Made by a program: the position numbers and the translations under genes. From Rhodocyclales bacterium (lineage in GTDB: Bacteria > Pseudomonadota > Gammaproteobacteria > Burkholderiales > Rhodocyclaceae): 64,000 bases of DNA. The notes under the pieces are model-generated. The model saw only the letters and a program-made list of their open reading frames with translations, did not search any database and was not told the origin of the DNA. Below, one piece after another: positions 47,282 through 56,319 of the stretch (position 1 is its first letter; each line of letters starts with the position of its first letter). The stretch covers positions 40,945 through 104,944 of the forward strand of contig JACPUD010000126.1 in the NCBI GenBank assembly GCA_016192435.1. Direction: 5' to 3'.

Positions 47282-48505
47282 ATGACCGCCCGCGATCTTC
47301 ACCTCTTCGAAGCTGGCGCCAGGCTCCAGATGAATGAGTCCATTGAACTCACCATCCAGAGCCTGCAAGCCTATGCTGGTCAGCACGAACACCTTGTGAT
47401 CGCATGGTCGGGCGGCAAGGACAGCACCGCCACCTTGACGCTGATCTGCTGGCTGATCGAAACCGGACGGATCGCCAGACCCAAGCGCATGACCGTTCTG
47501 TATGCCGACACCCGGCAGGAACTTCCCCCGCTGGCCATCGCGGCGCAAGAGATCATGGATCAGCTCGCCGAGCGCGGCATAGATTTCCGCGTGGTGCGCG
47601 CCGCCCTCGACAAGCGATTTCTCGTTTACATCTTAGGTCGCGGCGTCCCGCCACCAAACAACAACACCCTGCGGTGGTGTACCCGGCAGATCAAGGTCGA
47701 TCCGATGGCCGAAGCCATCGCCGAAACCCTTGGCGACGGTACCGCTCTGACCATCACCGGCGTCCGCCAGGGCGAAAGTGCCATCCGCGACCGCCGCATC
47801 GAAATGTCCTGCGGCAAGGACGGCGCCGAGTGCGGCCAAGGCTGGTATCAGCAGATACTTCCCGAGAGCAAAGGCATTCGCGGCCGCATTGCCACCCTGG
47901 CGCCGATCCTTCACTGGCGCGTCTGCCACGTCTGGGAATGGCTGCGCCACTGGGCGCCGCAAGATGAATTCGGCGGATGGCCGACCGAGATCATCGCCGA
48001 CGCCTACGGTGGGGACGAGGCCGAAGAGATCAACGCCCGCACCGGCTGTATTGGCTGCCCGCTCGCGCAGGAAGAAAAAGCCCTCGACAGCATCCTCGCT
48101 ATTCCCAAGTGGGCGCACCTGGCGCCGCTGCACGAACTCAAGCCGATCTATCGCTGGCTGCGCGAGCCGGCACAGCGCCTGCGCAAGTCGGGAATCGAAC
48201 GCCTCAAGAACGGCGAGATCGGCAAGAACCCGCAACGCATGGGGCCGCTCACCTTCAAAGCTCGGCTGACCGCCCTCGACCAAATCCTCAACATCCAGCG
48301 CCGAGTCAATGCCGAAGGCAATCGCGGCATGTTCGAACTGATCGACGCCGAAGAAGAAGCTCGCATCCGCCAACTGATCTCCAATGAGACATGGCCGGAT
48401 GGCTGGGATGGCACCGAGCCTACCGCCGACACCTGGCTGCCGGTGACGATCTACGGCAACGGCGCCGAACAACATGACCTTTTTGGCCTGGAGGAACCAG
48501 CATGA
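47282..48505 (+). CDS. DndC-like PP-loop/PAPS reductase family protein
   Basis: 407 residues. ATP PP-loop SGGKDS (43-48), then Cys at 133 (RWCTRQIK), 177, 184, 256 and 259 (CIGCPLAQ). This spacing recalls the Fe-S cluster ligands of DndC, the enzyme that activates sulfur for DNA phosphorothioation. No dndB, dndD or dndE partners are present, so full phosphorothioation is unlikely from this locus alone. Followed directly by a cytosine methyltransferase whose start overlaps its stop. Phage DNA modification role inferred. Confidence 0.8.
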   Translation: MTARDLHLFEAGARLQMNESIELTIQSLQAYAGQHEHLVIAWSGGKDSTATLTLICWLIETGRIARPKRMTVLYADTRQELPPLAIAAQEIMDQLAERGIDFRVVRAALDKRFLVYILGRGVPPPNNNTLRWCTRQIKVDPMAEAIAETLGDGTALTITGVRQGESAIRDRRIEMSCGKDGAECGQGWYQQILPESKGIRGRIATLAPILHWRVCHVWEWLRHWAPQDEFGGWPTEIIADAYGGDEAEEINARTGCIGCPLAQEEKALDSILAIPKWAHLAPLHELKPIYRWLREPAQRLRKSGIERLKNGEIGKNPQRMGPLTFKARLTALDQILNIQRRVNAEGNRGMFELIDAEEEARIRQLISNETWPDGWDGTEPTADTWLPVTIYGNGAEQHDLFGLEEPA

Positions 48506-50067
48506 CCAAGCAGCTCTTCCTCGATCTGCATCAGGAAATCATCATCGACAACTTCGCCGGCGGCGGTGGCGCATCGACCGGCATCGAGCTGGCGCTCGGC
48601 CGGCGCGTCGACGTCGCCATCAACCACGACCCGGAGGCGATCGCCATGCACACGGCGAACCATCCGGAAACCGAGCATCACTGTGAATCCGTCTGGGACA
48701 TCGACCCGCGCACGGTCAAGCCCGGCCGTCCCATCGGGCTGTTGTGGCTCTCGCCCGACTGCAAGCACTTCAGCAAGGCCAAGGGCGGCAAGCCCGTCGA
48801 AAAGAAGATCAGGGGCCTGGCCTGGGTTGCGCTGCGCTGGGCCGCAATCCGCCAGCCGCGCGTGATCATGCTGGAAAACGTCGAAGAATTTGTCACATGG
48901 GGGCCACTGGTCGAAGGCGAAGACGGCAAGATGCGCCCCTGTCCGAAGCGCAAGGGCCGCGAGTTCAACGCCTTCCGCAACGCCCTGCGGCGCCACGGCT
49001 ACCAGGTCGAGCACAAGGAGCTGCGCGCCTGCGACTACGGCGCCCCGACCATCCGCAAGCGGCTGTTCCTGATCGCCCGCCGCGACGGCACGCCGATTGC
49101 CTGGCCGGTACCGACGCACGGCGACCCAAAGAGCGATGCGGTCAAGGCCGGCAAGCTCAAGCCATGGCGCACCGCCGCCGAATGCATCGACTGGACCCTG
49201 CCGACGCCGTCGATCTTCGAGCGTGCGCGACCACTGGCCGACGCGACATGCAGGCGGATCGCCAAGGGGATCATGCGCTACGTGGTCAATGCGGCCGAGC
49301 CCTTCATTGTCAATACACGAAACGGCGAACGCGAGGGCCAGTCTCCACGCACACGAGGTATCGACGAGCCATTCTGGACAGTCACCGCGCAAGGCTCGCA
49401 GCACGCCGTTGTGGCCCCCGTCCTCACCGAACACGCCAACGCCAGCAGCCCGCGCTGCATGCCCGCCGACGAGCCGCTGCGCACCATCTGCGCCCAGACC
49501 AAGGGCGGCCATCATGCCCTCGTCGCGGCCTTCCTCGCCAAGCACTACACCGGCGTCACCGGCTCCGACCTGCGCGACCCTCTCGGCACAGCCACGGCCG
49601 TCGACCATCACAGCCTGGTCACCAGCAACCTGATCAAACTGCGCGGCGGCGGCAACATCGGCCAGGCGACCGACGAACCCCTGCGCACCGTGAGTGCTGG
49701 CGGCACCCACTTCGCCGAGGTCCGCGCCTTCCTGGTTAAGTATTACGGCAACGAGCGCGAAGGCGTCGAGCTCAACGAACCCATGCACACCGTCACGGCG
49801 CGCGATCGTTTCGGCCTCGTCACCGTCGCCGGCCAAGACTACGAGATCGCCGACATCGGCCTGCGCATGCTCGCCCCGCGCGAGCTGTTCCGCGCCCAGG
49901 GCTTTCCGGCCGACTACATCATCGGCGACAACCCCGCACAGGGCCTGACGCTGACCAAAACCGCGCAGGTCCGCATGTGCGGCAATTCAGTCTGCCCGCC
50001 GCTGGCTGCCGCGCTGGTGCTCGCCAACCTCAACGGCATGGCAATCCACAGGAGAAAGACAGCATGA
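48502..50067 (+). CDS. C5 cytosine DNA methyltransferase
   Basis: 521 residues. Motif I is NFAGGGGASTGIELALG, the catalytic motif region LWLSPDCKHFSKAKGG (Cys present but SPDC instead of PPC), and motif VI MLENVEEF. The second half has about five degenerate repeats of the type DEPLRTVxA...ALVxAFLxKYYG (roughly residues 285-450). It ends with a motif X-like NSVCPPLAAALV. Probably methylates phage DNA to escape restriction. Overlaps both neighbours by ATGA-type junctions. Confidence 0.88.
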   Translation: MTKQLFLDLHQEIIIDNFAGGGGASTGIELALGRRVDVAINHDPEAIAMHTANHPETEHHCESVWDIDPRTVKPGRPIGLLWLSPDCKHFSKAKGGKPVEKKIRGLAWVALRWAAIRQPRVIMLENVEEFVTWGPLVEGEDGKMRPCPKRKGREFNAFRNALRRHGYQVEHKELRACDYGAPTIRKRLFLIARRDGTPIAWPVPTHGDPKSDAVKAGKLKPWRTAAECIDWTLPTPSIFERARPLADATCRRIAKGIMRYVVNAAEPFIVNTRNGEREGQSPRTRGIDEPFWTVTAQGSQHAVVAPVLTEHANASSPRCMPADEPLRTICAQTKGGHHALVAAFLAKHYTGVTGSDLRDPLGTATAVDHHSLVTSNLIKLRGGGNIGQATDEPLRTVSAGGTHFAEVRAFLVKYYGNEREGVELNEPMHTVTARDRFGLVTVAGQDYEIADIGLRMLAPRELFRAQGFPADYIIGDNPAQGLTLTKTAQVRMCGNSVCPPLAAALVLANLNGMAIHRRKTA

Positions 50068-50429
50068 GCAAGGCAATCGATGATGTTCTCGCCGAACGCC
50101 GCCGACAGATCGAAGGCGAAGGCTGGGACGAAGCCCATGACGATGTCCACTCGGACGGATCGATGGCCGCCGCGGCAGCATGCTATGCAATCCCCGAAGA
50201 AATGCGCCTTTACCACCTGCAGCGCGACATGCGCGACGTAGGGCGCTCGGCCGGCGAGGAAATATTGATCTCGAAATACTCGAAAGTTCCGCGCTCGTGG
50301 CCGAGTTCGTGGGCCGGATGGTGGTGGAAACCGAAAGACCGGCGCCGCGATCTGGTACGCGCCGCCGCCCTGATCATCGCCGAGATCGAGCGCCTCGACC
50401 GCGCTGCACACAAGCAGGGGGCCGCCTGA
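50064..50429 (+). CDS. hypothetical phage protein (ERRRQ family)
   Basis: 121 residues. AIDDVLAERRRQIEGEGWDEAHDDVHSDGSMAAAAACYA is a widespread phage signature without known function; WAGWWWKPKDRRRDLVRAAALIIAEIERLDRA ends it. AGGAGA precedes the ATG, which overlaps the methyltransferase stop. Confidence 0.82.
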   Translation: MSKAIDDVLAERRRQIEGEGWDEAHDDVHSDGSMAAAAACYAIPEEMRLYHLQRDMRDVGRSAGEEILISKYSKVPRSWPSSWAGWWWKPKDRRRDLVRAAALIIAEIERLDRAAHKQGAA

Positions 50430-50728
50430 TGCGCTTCAACATCCCCACACCCTGCCCGACTGACGACGACACTCCAGCCGTCGGCAATGTCTATCGCTGC
50501 AAAGGCGGCGGCAAGACCGACTACTGGATCATCATCGGCCTCAACGATCTCACCGTAAATCTGCTCGGCATCAACCGCGCAGGATCCGTAACCTCGACCG
50601 CCAACTACGGCATCCACGTCTTCACCAGCCCCAACTTCAACCGCAAGCTGATCGGCCGCTGCGAAGGCCTGGATGATCTGGAATTCGACGTGGTCTGGAC
50701 CGACGCAAGCGAGGGCGCCCATGGCTGA
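50429..50728 (+). CDS. hypothetical early protein
   Basis: 99 residues, beta-rich, VGNVYRCKGGGKTDYWIIIG, a small barrel-like protein. Starts within the previous stop. Function unknown. Confidence 0.65.
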   Translation: MRFNIPTPCPTDDDTPAVGNVYRCKGGGKTDYWIIIGLNDLTVNLLGINRAGSVTSTANYGIHVFTSPNFNRKLIGRCEGLDDLEFDVVWTDASEGAHG

Positions 50729-51767
50729 CCACACCAGGATCGAATGGACCGATTCGACCTTCAATCCGTGGATAGGCTGCACCAAGGTCGGTCCGGGCTG
50801 CGATCACTGCTACGCCGAGGCGGACTTCGACCTGCGCAAGCATCGCGCGAAGTGGGGCCCGGGTAATCCACGCAGCAGGACATCTCCTGGAAATTGGAAG
50901 AAACCGCGCCATTGGAACGCGAATGCCTGCTGGTTCGTCCAATGCGACGATTGCGGCTGGCGCGGCGAGAGCAAAGGCGCAACCTGCGGCCGGTGCCAGG
51001 GTGCTAACACCACACCAGCCCGCCGGCGCGTCTTCTGCGCCTCGCTCGCCGATGTGTTCGACAACGATGTGCCGACCGAGTGGCGCATGGATCTGTTCTC
51101 GCTGATCGCCCAGACCCCCAACCTCGACTGGCTGATCCTGACCAAGCGCATCGGCAACGTCATGAAGATGTGCCAAGCCGACGGCTTGATGTTCGACGTG
51201 ATCTGCAACCGGGTATGGCTCGGCGCGACGATCTGCACTCAGCCAGAAGCCGACCGCGACATCATCAAGCTGCTGGCCATCCCGGCGCGCGTCCGCTGGT
51301 TGAGCATGGAACCGTTGCTGGGGCCGGTTGATATATCGCACTATCTGCGCCCGATGTTTCGCCAGAGCAGCGATCCAGACTGGCAAGACCTTCACGACCC
51401 GCTCGATTGGGTTGTAGTCGGCGGCGAGTCCGGCCCCAATGCGCGGCCGATGCACCACGATTGGGCGCGGAGCCTGCGCGACCAATGCGCGGAGGTCGGC
51501 GTCCCGATGTTGTTCAAGCAATGGGGCGAGTGGTCGCCCGACGATGCCGGCGAAACGCCGCACAGCGACACAGTAGGGATTTTGCCATCCGGCGACTGCG
51601 CCTACTACTCGAAAGGCTACGTCGCGCCATTTGACACTCAGGATCGACTAGAAGCCGCAGGCGGCATCCGTCTGGACGGCCGCACCCTGATGGATCGAGT
51701 AGGCAAGAAAGCCGCCGGCCGCCTGCTCGACGGCATCGAACACAACGCATACCCGGTACCGCGATGA
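50721..51767 (+). CDS. Gp37/Gp68-like DUF5131 protein
   Basis: 348 residues. RIEWTDSTFNPWIGCTKVGPGCDHCYAE is the hallmark of the phage Gp37/Gp68 (DUF5131) family with a Cys trio like a radical-SAM-type cluster. WLILTKRIGN, RWLSMEPLLGPVD and WVVVGGESGPNARPM are also conserved. Biochemical role not established. Common in phage early regions. Confidence 0.9.
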   Translation: MADHTRIEWTDSTFNPWIGCTKVGPGCDHCYAEADFDLRKHRAKWGPGNPRSRTSPGNWKKPRHWNANACWFVQCDDCGWRGESKGATCGRCQGANTTPARRRVFCASLADVFDNDVPTEWRMDLFSLIAQTPNLDWLILTKRIGNVMKMCQADGLMFDVICNRVWLGATICTQPEADRDIIKLLAIPARVRWLSMEPLLGPVDISHYLRPMFRQSSDPDWQDLHDPLDWVVVGGESGPNARPMHHDWARSLRDQCAEVGVPMLFKQWGEWSPDDAGETPHSDTVGILPSGDCAYYSKGYVAPFDTQDRLEAAGGIRLDGRTLMDRVGKKAAGRLLDGIEHNAYPVPR

Positions 51768-52012
51768 AATCCACACTCCGCATCGCCGCCATCGACGCGG
51801 CCCTGTCCATCGAAGAAAAGCTGATCAACCCGAAAGTCGGTCTGCGCGACGTCACGGTCAATCCCGCCGGAAAAATCAACACCTGGGCGCACGGCGCCGT
51901 GCCGCCAAGATGGCGCGACAACATCATCGGCAGCTACGACGCCCGCGCCTCCGTCGAAATGATCGCCGAAGACCTGCTCGCCGCGCCCGCCTTCGTGAAA
52001 GCCAACGCATGA
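51764..52012 (+). CDS. small hypothetical protein
   Basis: 82 residues, LRIAAIDAALSIEEKLINPK, overlapping the DUF5131 stop and the next start. Function unknown. Confidence 0.6.
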   Translation: MKSTLRIAAIDAALSIEEKLINPKVGLRDVTVNPAGKINTWAHGAVPPRWRDNIIGSYDARASVEMIAEDLLAAPAFVKANA

Positions 52013-52266
52013 CCGCCCTCGCCCTCTTCGCCAGCACCTTCGCACTGGTCTTCCTGCTCGGCGTGCAGCAGCTCAACGTCCAGCACGGCCACCAGGCCGC
52101 CGCCTTCGTCACCAGCCTGTTCATCGGCGCCAGCCAGCTCGCCCTCTACAAAATGGCACCCGACGCCGGCGGCCTCGAAATCGCCTGCTACCTCGCCGGC
52201 GGCCCGCTCGCCATCATCTGCGCCATGCGCGTCCATCCGTGGCTGCGCAGGACCTTCGGCCGCTGA
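52009..52266 (+). CDS. small membrane protein
   Basis: 85 residues with three hydrophobic segments (about 2-18, 27-44 and 50-68) and a basic C terminus. Near the integrase; function unknown, possibly exclusion or a lysogeny-related membrane role. Confidence 0.6.
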   Translation: MTALALFASTFALVFLLGVQQLNVQHGHQAAAFVTSLFIGASQLALYKMAPDAGGLEIACYLAGGPLAIICAMRVHPWLRRTFGR

Positions 52267-52267
52267 C

Positions 52268-52558
52268 ATGACCGCCGTCCGCTACATGACCATCGAGCGC
52301 TTCTCCGACTGGTCGGGCTATACTCCGACCGCAATCCGGACCAAGATTCGGGATGGCATCTGGCGCGACGGCTCGGAATTCATACACGCCCCGGATGGCC
52401 GGGTATTGATCGACGTGGAGGGCTACAACCAATGGGTGCGGAGCGGAAATTCGACGGCGTTCGCGCCAGTTCGGCAACGACCATCGAAATCGACTTCTAC
52501 TACCAGGGCGGGCGCTGTCGCGAGAGGATCAAGCTTGAGCCCAGCCCCGCTAACCTGA
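52268..52558 (+). CDS. putative excisionase-like DNA-binding protein
   Basis: 96 residues. YMTIERFSDWSGYTPTAIRTKIRDGIW is a winged-helix pattern as in excisionases and MerR-type small regulators. It precedes and overlaps the integrase gene by 127 bp in another frame. Probably controls direction of recombination. Confidence 0.65.
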   Translation: MTAVRYMTIERFSDWSGYTPTAIRTKIRDGIWRDGSEFIHAPDGRVLIDVEGYNQWVRSGNSTAFAPVRQRPSKSTSTTRAGAVARGSSLSPAPLT

Positions 52559-53637
52559 AACGTGCCGCGCAGCACCGCGCCGCCATCCTGCACGCCATTG
52601 CCGCCGGCACCTTCGACTACCTCGTCACCTTCCCAGACAGCGCCCGGGCCAGAAAATTCGCCGCCCGCGACGGCAAAGCCCTCACCGTCGAAAATCACCT
52701 CGAGGCCTGGCTCGCGGCAAAGAAACCGCAACTCAAGGCCAGCACCAGCAACGACTACCGCAAGACCATCAGCGGGATCCTGATTCCGCAATTCGGCGAT
52801 CGCCCGCTCGCCGAATTGAAGCGCTCCGAAATCAAGGCCTGGGCCGCCACCCTCGAAGCCGGCAACAAGCGCATCGCCAACATCCTGAGCGTCTTCCGCG
52901 CTGCCCTGCAAGAAGCCTTCGAAGACGAACTGATCGACGCCAATCCGCTCGCCGGCTGGACCTACGAAAAAGCCGCCGCCCCCACCGACGCGCAGGACGA
53001 CATCGACCCATTCACCCAGGAAGAACAATCCGCCATACTGGCCAGGCTCGAAGGCCAGGCGCGCAACCTGGTGCAGTTCGCCTTCTGGACCGGCCTGCGC
53101 ACCTCCGAACTCGTCGCCCTCAACTGGAGCGACATCGACTTCATCCGCGGCATCGTCCGCATCAGCAAAGCCTCGACCCAGGCTGCCAAAGATGCTGTCG
53201 AAACCACCAAGACCCGCGCCGGCGTGCGCGATGTCCGCCTGCTCGCCCCGGCACTCACCGCCCTCAACGACCAGAAAGCCTTCACCTTCCTGAAAAGCGC
53301 CGAGATATTTCAGAACCCGCGCACCGGCGAGCGCTGGACCGGCGACCAGCCGATCCGCAAAACCATGTGGGCCCCGTCACTCAAGCGGGCCGGCGTCCGC
53401 TACCGCTACCCCTACCAGACGCGCCACACCTACGCCAGCATGATGCTCTCAGCCGGCGAACACCCCATGTGGGTCGCCCAGCAGATGGGCCACAGCGACT
53501 GGGCCATGATCCGCAAAACCTACGGCCGCTGGATGCCCGACACCGAACTCGACTCGGGCGGCAAAGCCGTCTCGACCTTCTGGACATCGGACGCCGGTTC
53601 AATTCCCGGTACCGGAACCGAATCGAAAACCGCATGA
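52432..53637 (+). CDS. int: tyrosine-family site-specific integrase
   Basis: 401 residues. An N-terminal arm-binding domain of DUF3596 type (FDGVRASSATTIEIDFYYQG) and a core-binding domain (about 85-175) are followed by the catalytic domain with R223 (GLRTSE), R331 and H332 (YQTRHTYAS, where a Tyr replaces the first His of HxxR), H354 (MGHSDW) and Tyr364. It would recombine the 29-bp ssrA core. 77 bp from attR. Confidence 0.92.
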   Translation: MGAERKFDGVRASSATTIEIDFYYQGGRCRERIKLEPSPANLKRAAQHRAAILHAIAAGTFDYLVTFPDSARARKFAARDGKALTVENHLEAWLAAKKPQLKASTSNDYRKTISGILIPQFGDRPLAELKRSEIKAWAATLEAGNKRIANILSVFRAALQEAFEDELIDANPLAGWTYEKAAAPTDAQDDIDPFTQEEQSAILARLEGQARNLVQFAFWTGLRTSELVALNWSDIDFIRGIVRISKASTQAAKDAVETTKTRAGVRDVRLLAPALTALNDQKAFTFLKSAEIFQNPRTGERWTGDQPIRKTMWAPSLKRAGVRYRYPYQTRHTYASMMLSAGEHPMWVAQQMGHSDWAMIRKTYGRWMPDTELDSGGKAVSTFWTSDAGSIPGTGTESKTA

Positions 53638-53669
53638 AGAAGGGCCGCCACAGCAGCGGCGCGGTCGGC

Positions 53670-53683
53670 TTTTGGTCAGCATT
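53670..53683. repeat. Putative integrase arm site, right end
   Basis: TTTTGGTCAGCATT, identical to 2609-2622 inside the left end. Confidence 0.5.
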
Positions 53684-53713
53684 TCAATCCGACCCGCATG
53701 GTTGAGCCAAGTT

Positions 53714-53742
53714 CGCGGGTTCAATTCCCGCCGCCTCCACCA
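53714..53742 (+). other. attR: attR core, 29-bp direct repeat
   Basis: Exact copy of the last 29 bases of ssrA. The sequence after it is the original downstream DNA of ssrA. Confidence 0.95.
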
Positions 53743-53784
53743 ACCAATAAAAACGGCTCCCATGCGGGAGCCGTTTTTATTGGT
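53743..53784. terminator. Displaced bidirectional ssrA / tRNA-Thr terminator
   Basis: A 19-bp perfect stem (53743-53761 with 53766-53784), 4-base loop ATGC, with A and T runs on each side so that it can act on both strands. It once served ssrA and now serves tRNA-Thr, whose CCA end it overlaps. Confidence 0.85.
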
Positions 53785-53856
53785 GCCGGCAGCCGGAATC
53801 GAACTGGCGACCTACCGCTTACAAGGCGGTTGCTCTACCAACTGAGCTATGCCGGC
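53781..53856 (-). tRNA. tRNA-Thr (anticodon TGT)
   Basis: 76-base cloverleaf on the minus strand: acceptor GCCGGCA/TGCCGGC, D-arm AGCTCAGTTGGTAGAGC, anticodon loop CTTGTAA with TGT at 53823-53821, T-arm GGTTCGATTCC-like, encoded CCA. Confidence 0.95.
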
Positions 53857-53921
53857 AAAAATGGAATTATAACGGAGCCGATCCGCTATAAACTTCCCCT
53901 TCGCCACATCCGACGTTGCCC

Positions 53922-55448
53922 ATGGTCGCCCCCCCTTCTCCCCGTCAGCCCTTGCACCTGCTGGTCATTGCGGCCTCCGACGAGGCCATGCAGCGACTGC
54001 AGCCGATCCTTGCCGAGTCGGACAAAGCCTGTAAGTTCCACCGCGTCGACAGCGCTGCCGGATTGCGCAGCGCCCTCGGCGAGCAGCCGTGGGATGCGGC
54101 GCTCTACCTGCCGGGCGGCTACGCACTCTCGCTGCCGGCGGCGGTGCGGGAAATCGACGAGTTCGGCATGGACCTGCCGCTGATTCTGGTTGCCGGTCCC
54201 GGCGACGAATCAGCGATGCAACCGGCAATGAAGGCCGGCGCCCGCGACGTGATCGATGCCGACCGGCTGCAGCGCCTGATCCCTGCCGTCGAGCGGGAAG
54301 TGCGCGAGGCGCGGCACCGCGCCGACCACCGCGCCGCGCTGGAAATGCTCAACGAGAGTCAGGCGCGCTTCGACGCCCTGGCCTCCAATCTGCCGGGCAT
54401 GCTGTTTCATTTGCGCCGCGATGCGGAGGGCGGATTCCGTTTCCTGTTCGTCAGCGAAGGCTGCCAGAAACTGTTCGGCTTCAAGCAACAGCATCTGCTG
54501 GCGTCAGCCAGCAAGCTGTTCGATGCCTTCGATGCGGACAAACGCAAGAGCCTCGAACATGCGCTGCTCGAATCCGCCGCCAAGGGCACCTTGCTGAACT
54601 GGGAGGGTCACACCAAGGGGCGAACCCGGCAGAAGTGGATCAATTTGCGCTCGACGCCCTACCGTTTCGATTCAGGCGTGGTCGAATGGCGCGGCATTGC
54701 CACCAATGTCACCGAAAGCAAGGAAAGCGAAGCCGAGCTGCGCCGCTCCCGGCAGCAACTCGCCGAACTCTCGACCCACCTCGAAGCGGTCAAGGAAGAA
54801 GAACGCGAACGCATCTCGCGCGACATCCACGACGAACTCGGTTCGATCCTGGTTTTCCTCAAAATCGAAGCCGCGCACCTGGCCAGCAAGTTGCCGGAAG
54901 GCGCCGGCCGTCTGCGCGAGAAGGCCCACTCCATCGAGCATCTGCTGGATCAGGCGATGAGCACGGCGAGCCGCGTCGCGCGCGAACTGCGCCCCGGCAT
55001 CCTCAAGGAATTCGGTCTGCCGGCCGCGATCGAATGCCAGGCGGAGGACTTCACCCAGCGCTTCGGCATCCCGTGCCGGGTGCAATGCGACGAAGACGCC
55101 ATCGAGCCGGAACCCGATACCTCGCTGGCGCTGTTTCGCATCGCCCAGGAAGCACTGACCAATGTCGCCAAACATGCCCATGCCTCGCTGGTCGTCATGC
55201 GTTTGCGCCGCGAACGCGGTAACATCCTGCTCGAAATCAGGGACAACGGTCGGGGCATTTCGGAGGTGGATATGCAGAAGCCGAAATCCTTCGGCCTGCG
55301 CGGAATCCGCGAGCGTGTCCTGAGTCTTGCCGGCGAGTTTTCGATCGAGCCGGCGGAACACGGCGGCACCCATATCGTGCTGCGCGTTCCGGAACGCGCG
55401 GGTATGGAACCGCCGAGCGAAGAGGAATTGCAGCGCAACCTGTTTTAG
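53922..55448 (+). CDS. sensor histidine kinase, NarX/DegS type with N-terminal receiver-like and PAS domains
   Basis: 508 residues. The N-terminal about 130 residues are a receiver-like fold (LHLLVIAASDEAMQRLQPIL) in which the usual phospho-Asp place is not clear. A PAS domain follows (about 145-265, NLPGMLFHLRRDAEGGFRFL). The HisKA_3 box is EEERERISRDIHDELGSILVFLKIE and the ATPase ALFRIAQEALTNVAKHAHA, DNGRG, GLRGIRERV. No membrane helix, so it is cytoplasmic. Paired with the response regulator downstream. The upstream TTG at 53916 is an alternative start. Confidence 0.88.
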   Translation: MVAPPSPRQPLHLLVIAASDEAMQRLQPILAESDKACKFHRVDSAAGLRSALGEQPWDAALYLPGGYALSLPAAVREIDEFGMDLPLILVAGPGDESAMQPAMKAGARDVIDADRLQRLIPAVEREVREARHRADHRAALEMLNESQARFDALASNLPGMLFHLRRDAEGGFRFLFVSEGCQKLFGFKQQHLLASASKLFDAFDADKRKSLEHALLESAAKGTLLNWEGHTKGRTRQKWINLRSTPYRFDSGVVEWRGIATNVTESKESEAELRRSRQQLAELSTHLEAVKEEERERISRDIHDELGSILVFLKIEAAHLASKLPEGAGRLREKAHSIEHLLDQAMSTASRVARELRPGILKEFGLPAAIECQAEDFTQRFGIPCRVQCDEDAIEPEPDTSLALFRIAQEALTNVAKHAHASLVVMRLRRERGNILLEIRDNGRGISEVDMQKPKSFGLRGIRERVLSLAGEFSIEPAEHGGTHIVLRVPERAGMEPPSEEELQRNLF

Positions 55449-55508
55449 TCGGGGCATGACGTCGCCTGGCGGCGCCAGCCTTCCCTGTAAAACCAATGCT
55501 TAGCTACC

Positions 55509-56150
55509 ATGGCCGACAAGATCCACGTCCTTATTGCTGATGACCACGCCATAGTGCGGCAGGGCCTCAAACAAATTCTGTCCGAAACCGAGGATCTGCT
55601 GGTCACCGGCGAGGCCGACGACGGCGCCGAAGCCCTGAACCTGGCCCGCCAGCAGCCTTGGGATGTCTTTCTGCTGGACGTATCGATGCCCAACCGCAAT
55701 GGCATCGACACCCTGAAACAGTTGAAGAAGGAATTTCCGCGCCTGCCGGTGCTGATTCTCAGCATGCATCCCGAGGAACAGTACGCGGTGCGCGCACTCA
55801 AGGCCGGCGCTTCGGGCTATCTGACCAAGCAGAGCGCACCGGAATTACTGGTCACCGCGATTCGCCAGGTCGCCTCCGGCCAGAAATACCTGAGCCCGGC
55901 GGTTGCCCAGCAACTGGCCGAGGCGATTTCGGATAATTCCGAAAAGTCGCCGCATGAACGCATCACCGATCGCGAGTACCAGGTGCTGGTGCTGATTTCG
56001 ACCGGCAACACGCTGACGCAAGTCGCCGAAAAGCTCAATCTCGGCGTCGCCACCGTCAGCACCTACCGCGCCCGCCTGCTGGAAAAAATGGGCCTCAAAA
56101 GCACGGCCGAACTGATCCGCTACGGCCTCGAACACGGTCTGGCCGAGTGA
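55509..56150 (+). CDS. NarL/FixJ-family response regulator
   Basis: 213 residues. Receiver domain with phospho-Asp in FLLDVSMPNRNGID and Lys in GYLTKQS. LuxR-type HTH TDREYQVLVLISTGNTLTQVAEKLNLGVATVSTYRARLLEKMG. Cognate partner of the kinase 60 bp upstream. Signal and regulon unknown. Confidence 0.92.
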   Translation: MADKIHVLIADDHAIVRQGLKQILSETEDLLVTGEADDGAEALNLARQQPWDVFLLDVSMPNRNGIDTLKQLKKEFPRLPVLILSMHPEEQYAVRALKAGASGYLTKQSAPELLVTAIRQVASGQKYLSPAVAQQLAEAISDNSEKSPHERITDREYQVLVLISTGNTLTQVAEKLNLGVATVSTYRARLLEKMGLKSTAELIRYGLEHGLAE

Positions 56151-56319
56151 AGCCATGCTCCGGGGCATGCCGCAAATAAAATCCGCCGCATGCGGCGAAC
56201 ACCGGCGCTGCGTCTTCCTGCACAATAGCAAGCATGCCGAGCTCGCAGCAAACCGGCTAATGATCAACGCCTAGTAGCGGCCACCAGCGGCCAGCCTGTC
56301 AACCGGAGGAGAAGTCGTC

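Larger units (their letters stand above)
2491..53742. mobile_element. complete lambda-like siphovirus prophage in ssrA
   Basis: Bounded by the 29-bp att repeats, with the integrase next to the right end. It holds a full set of modules: repressor/Cro switch, CII-like regulator, replication, terminase, head (gpW, portal, protease/scaffold, decoration, capsid), siphovirus tail with tape measure, lysis with Rz/Rz1, early DNA-modification genes, excisionase and integrase. It also carries two DGRs and a cargo cassette. No frameshifted or truncated structural gene was seen, so it may be functional. Confidence 0.95.
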
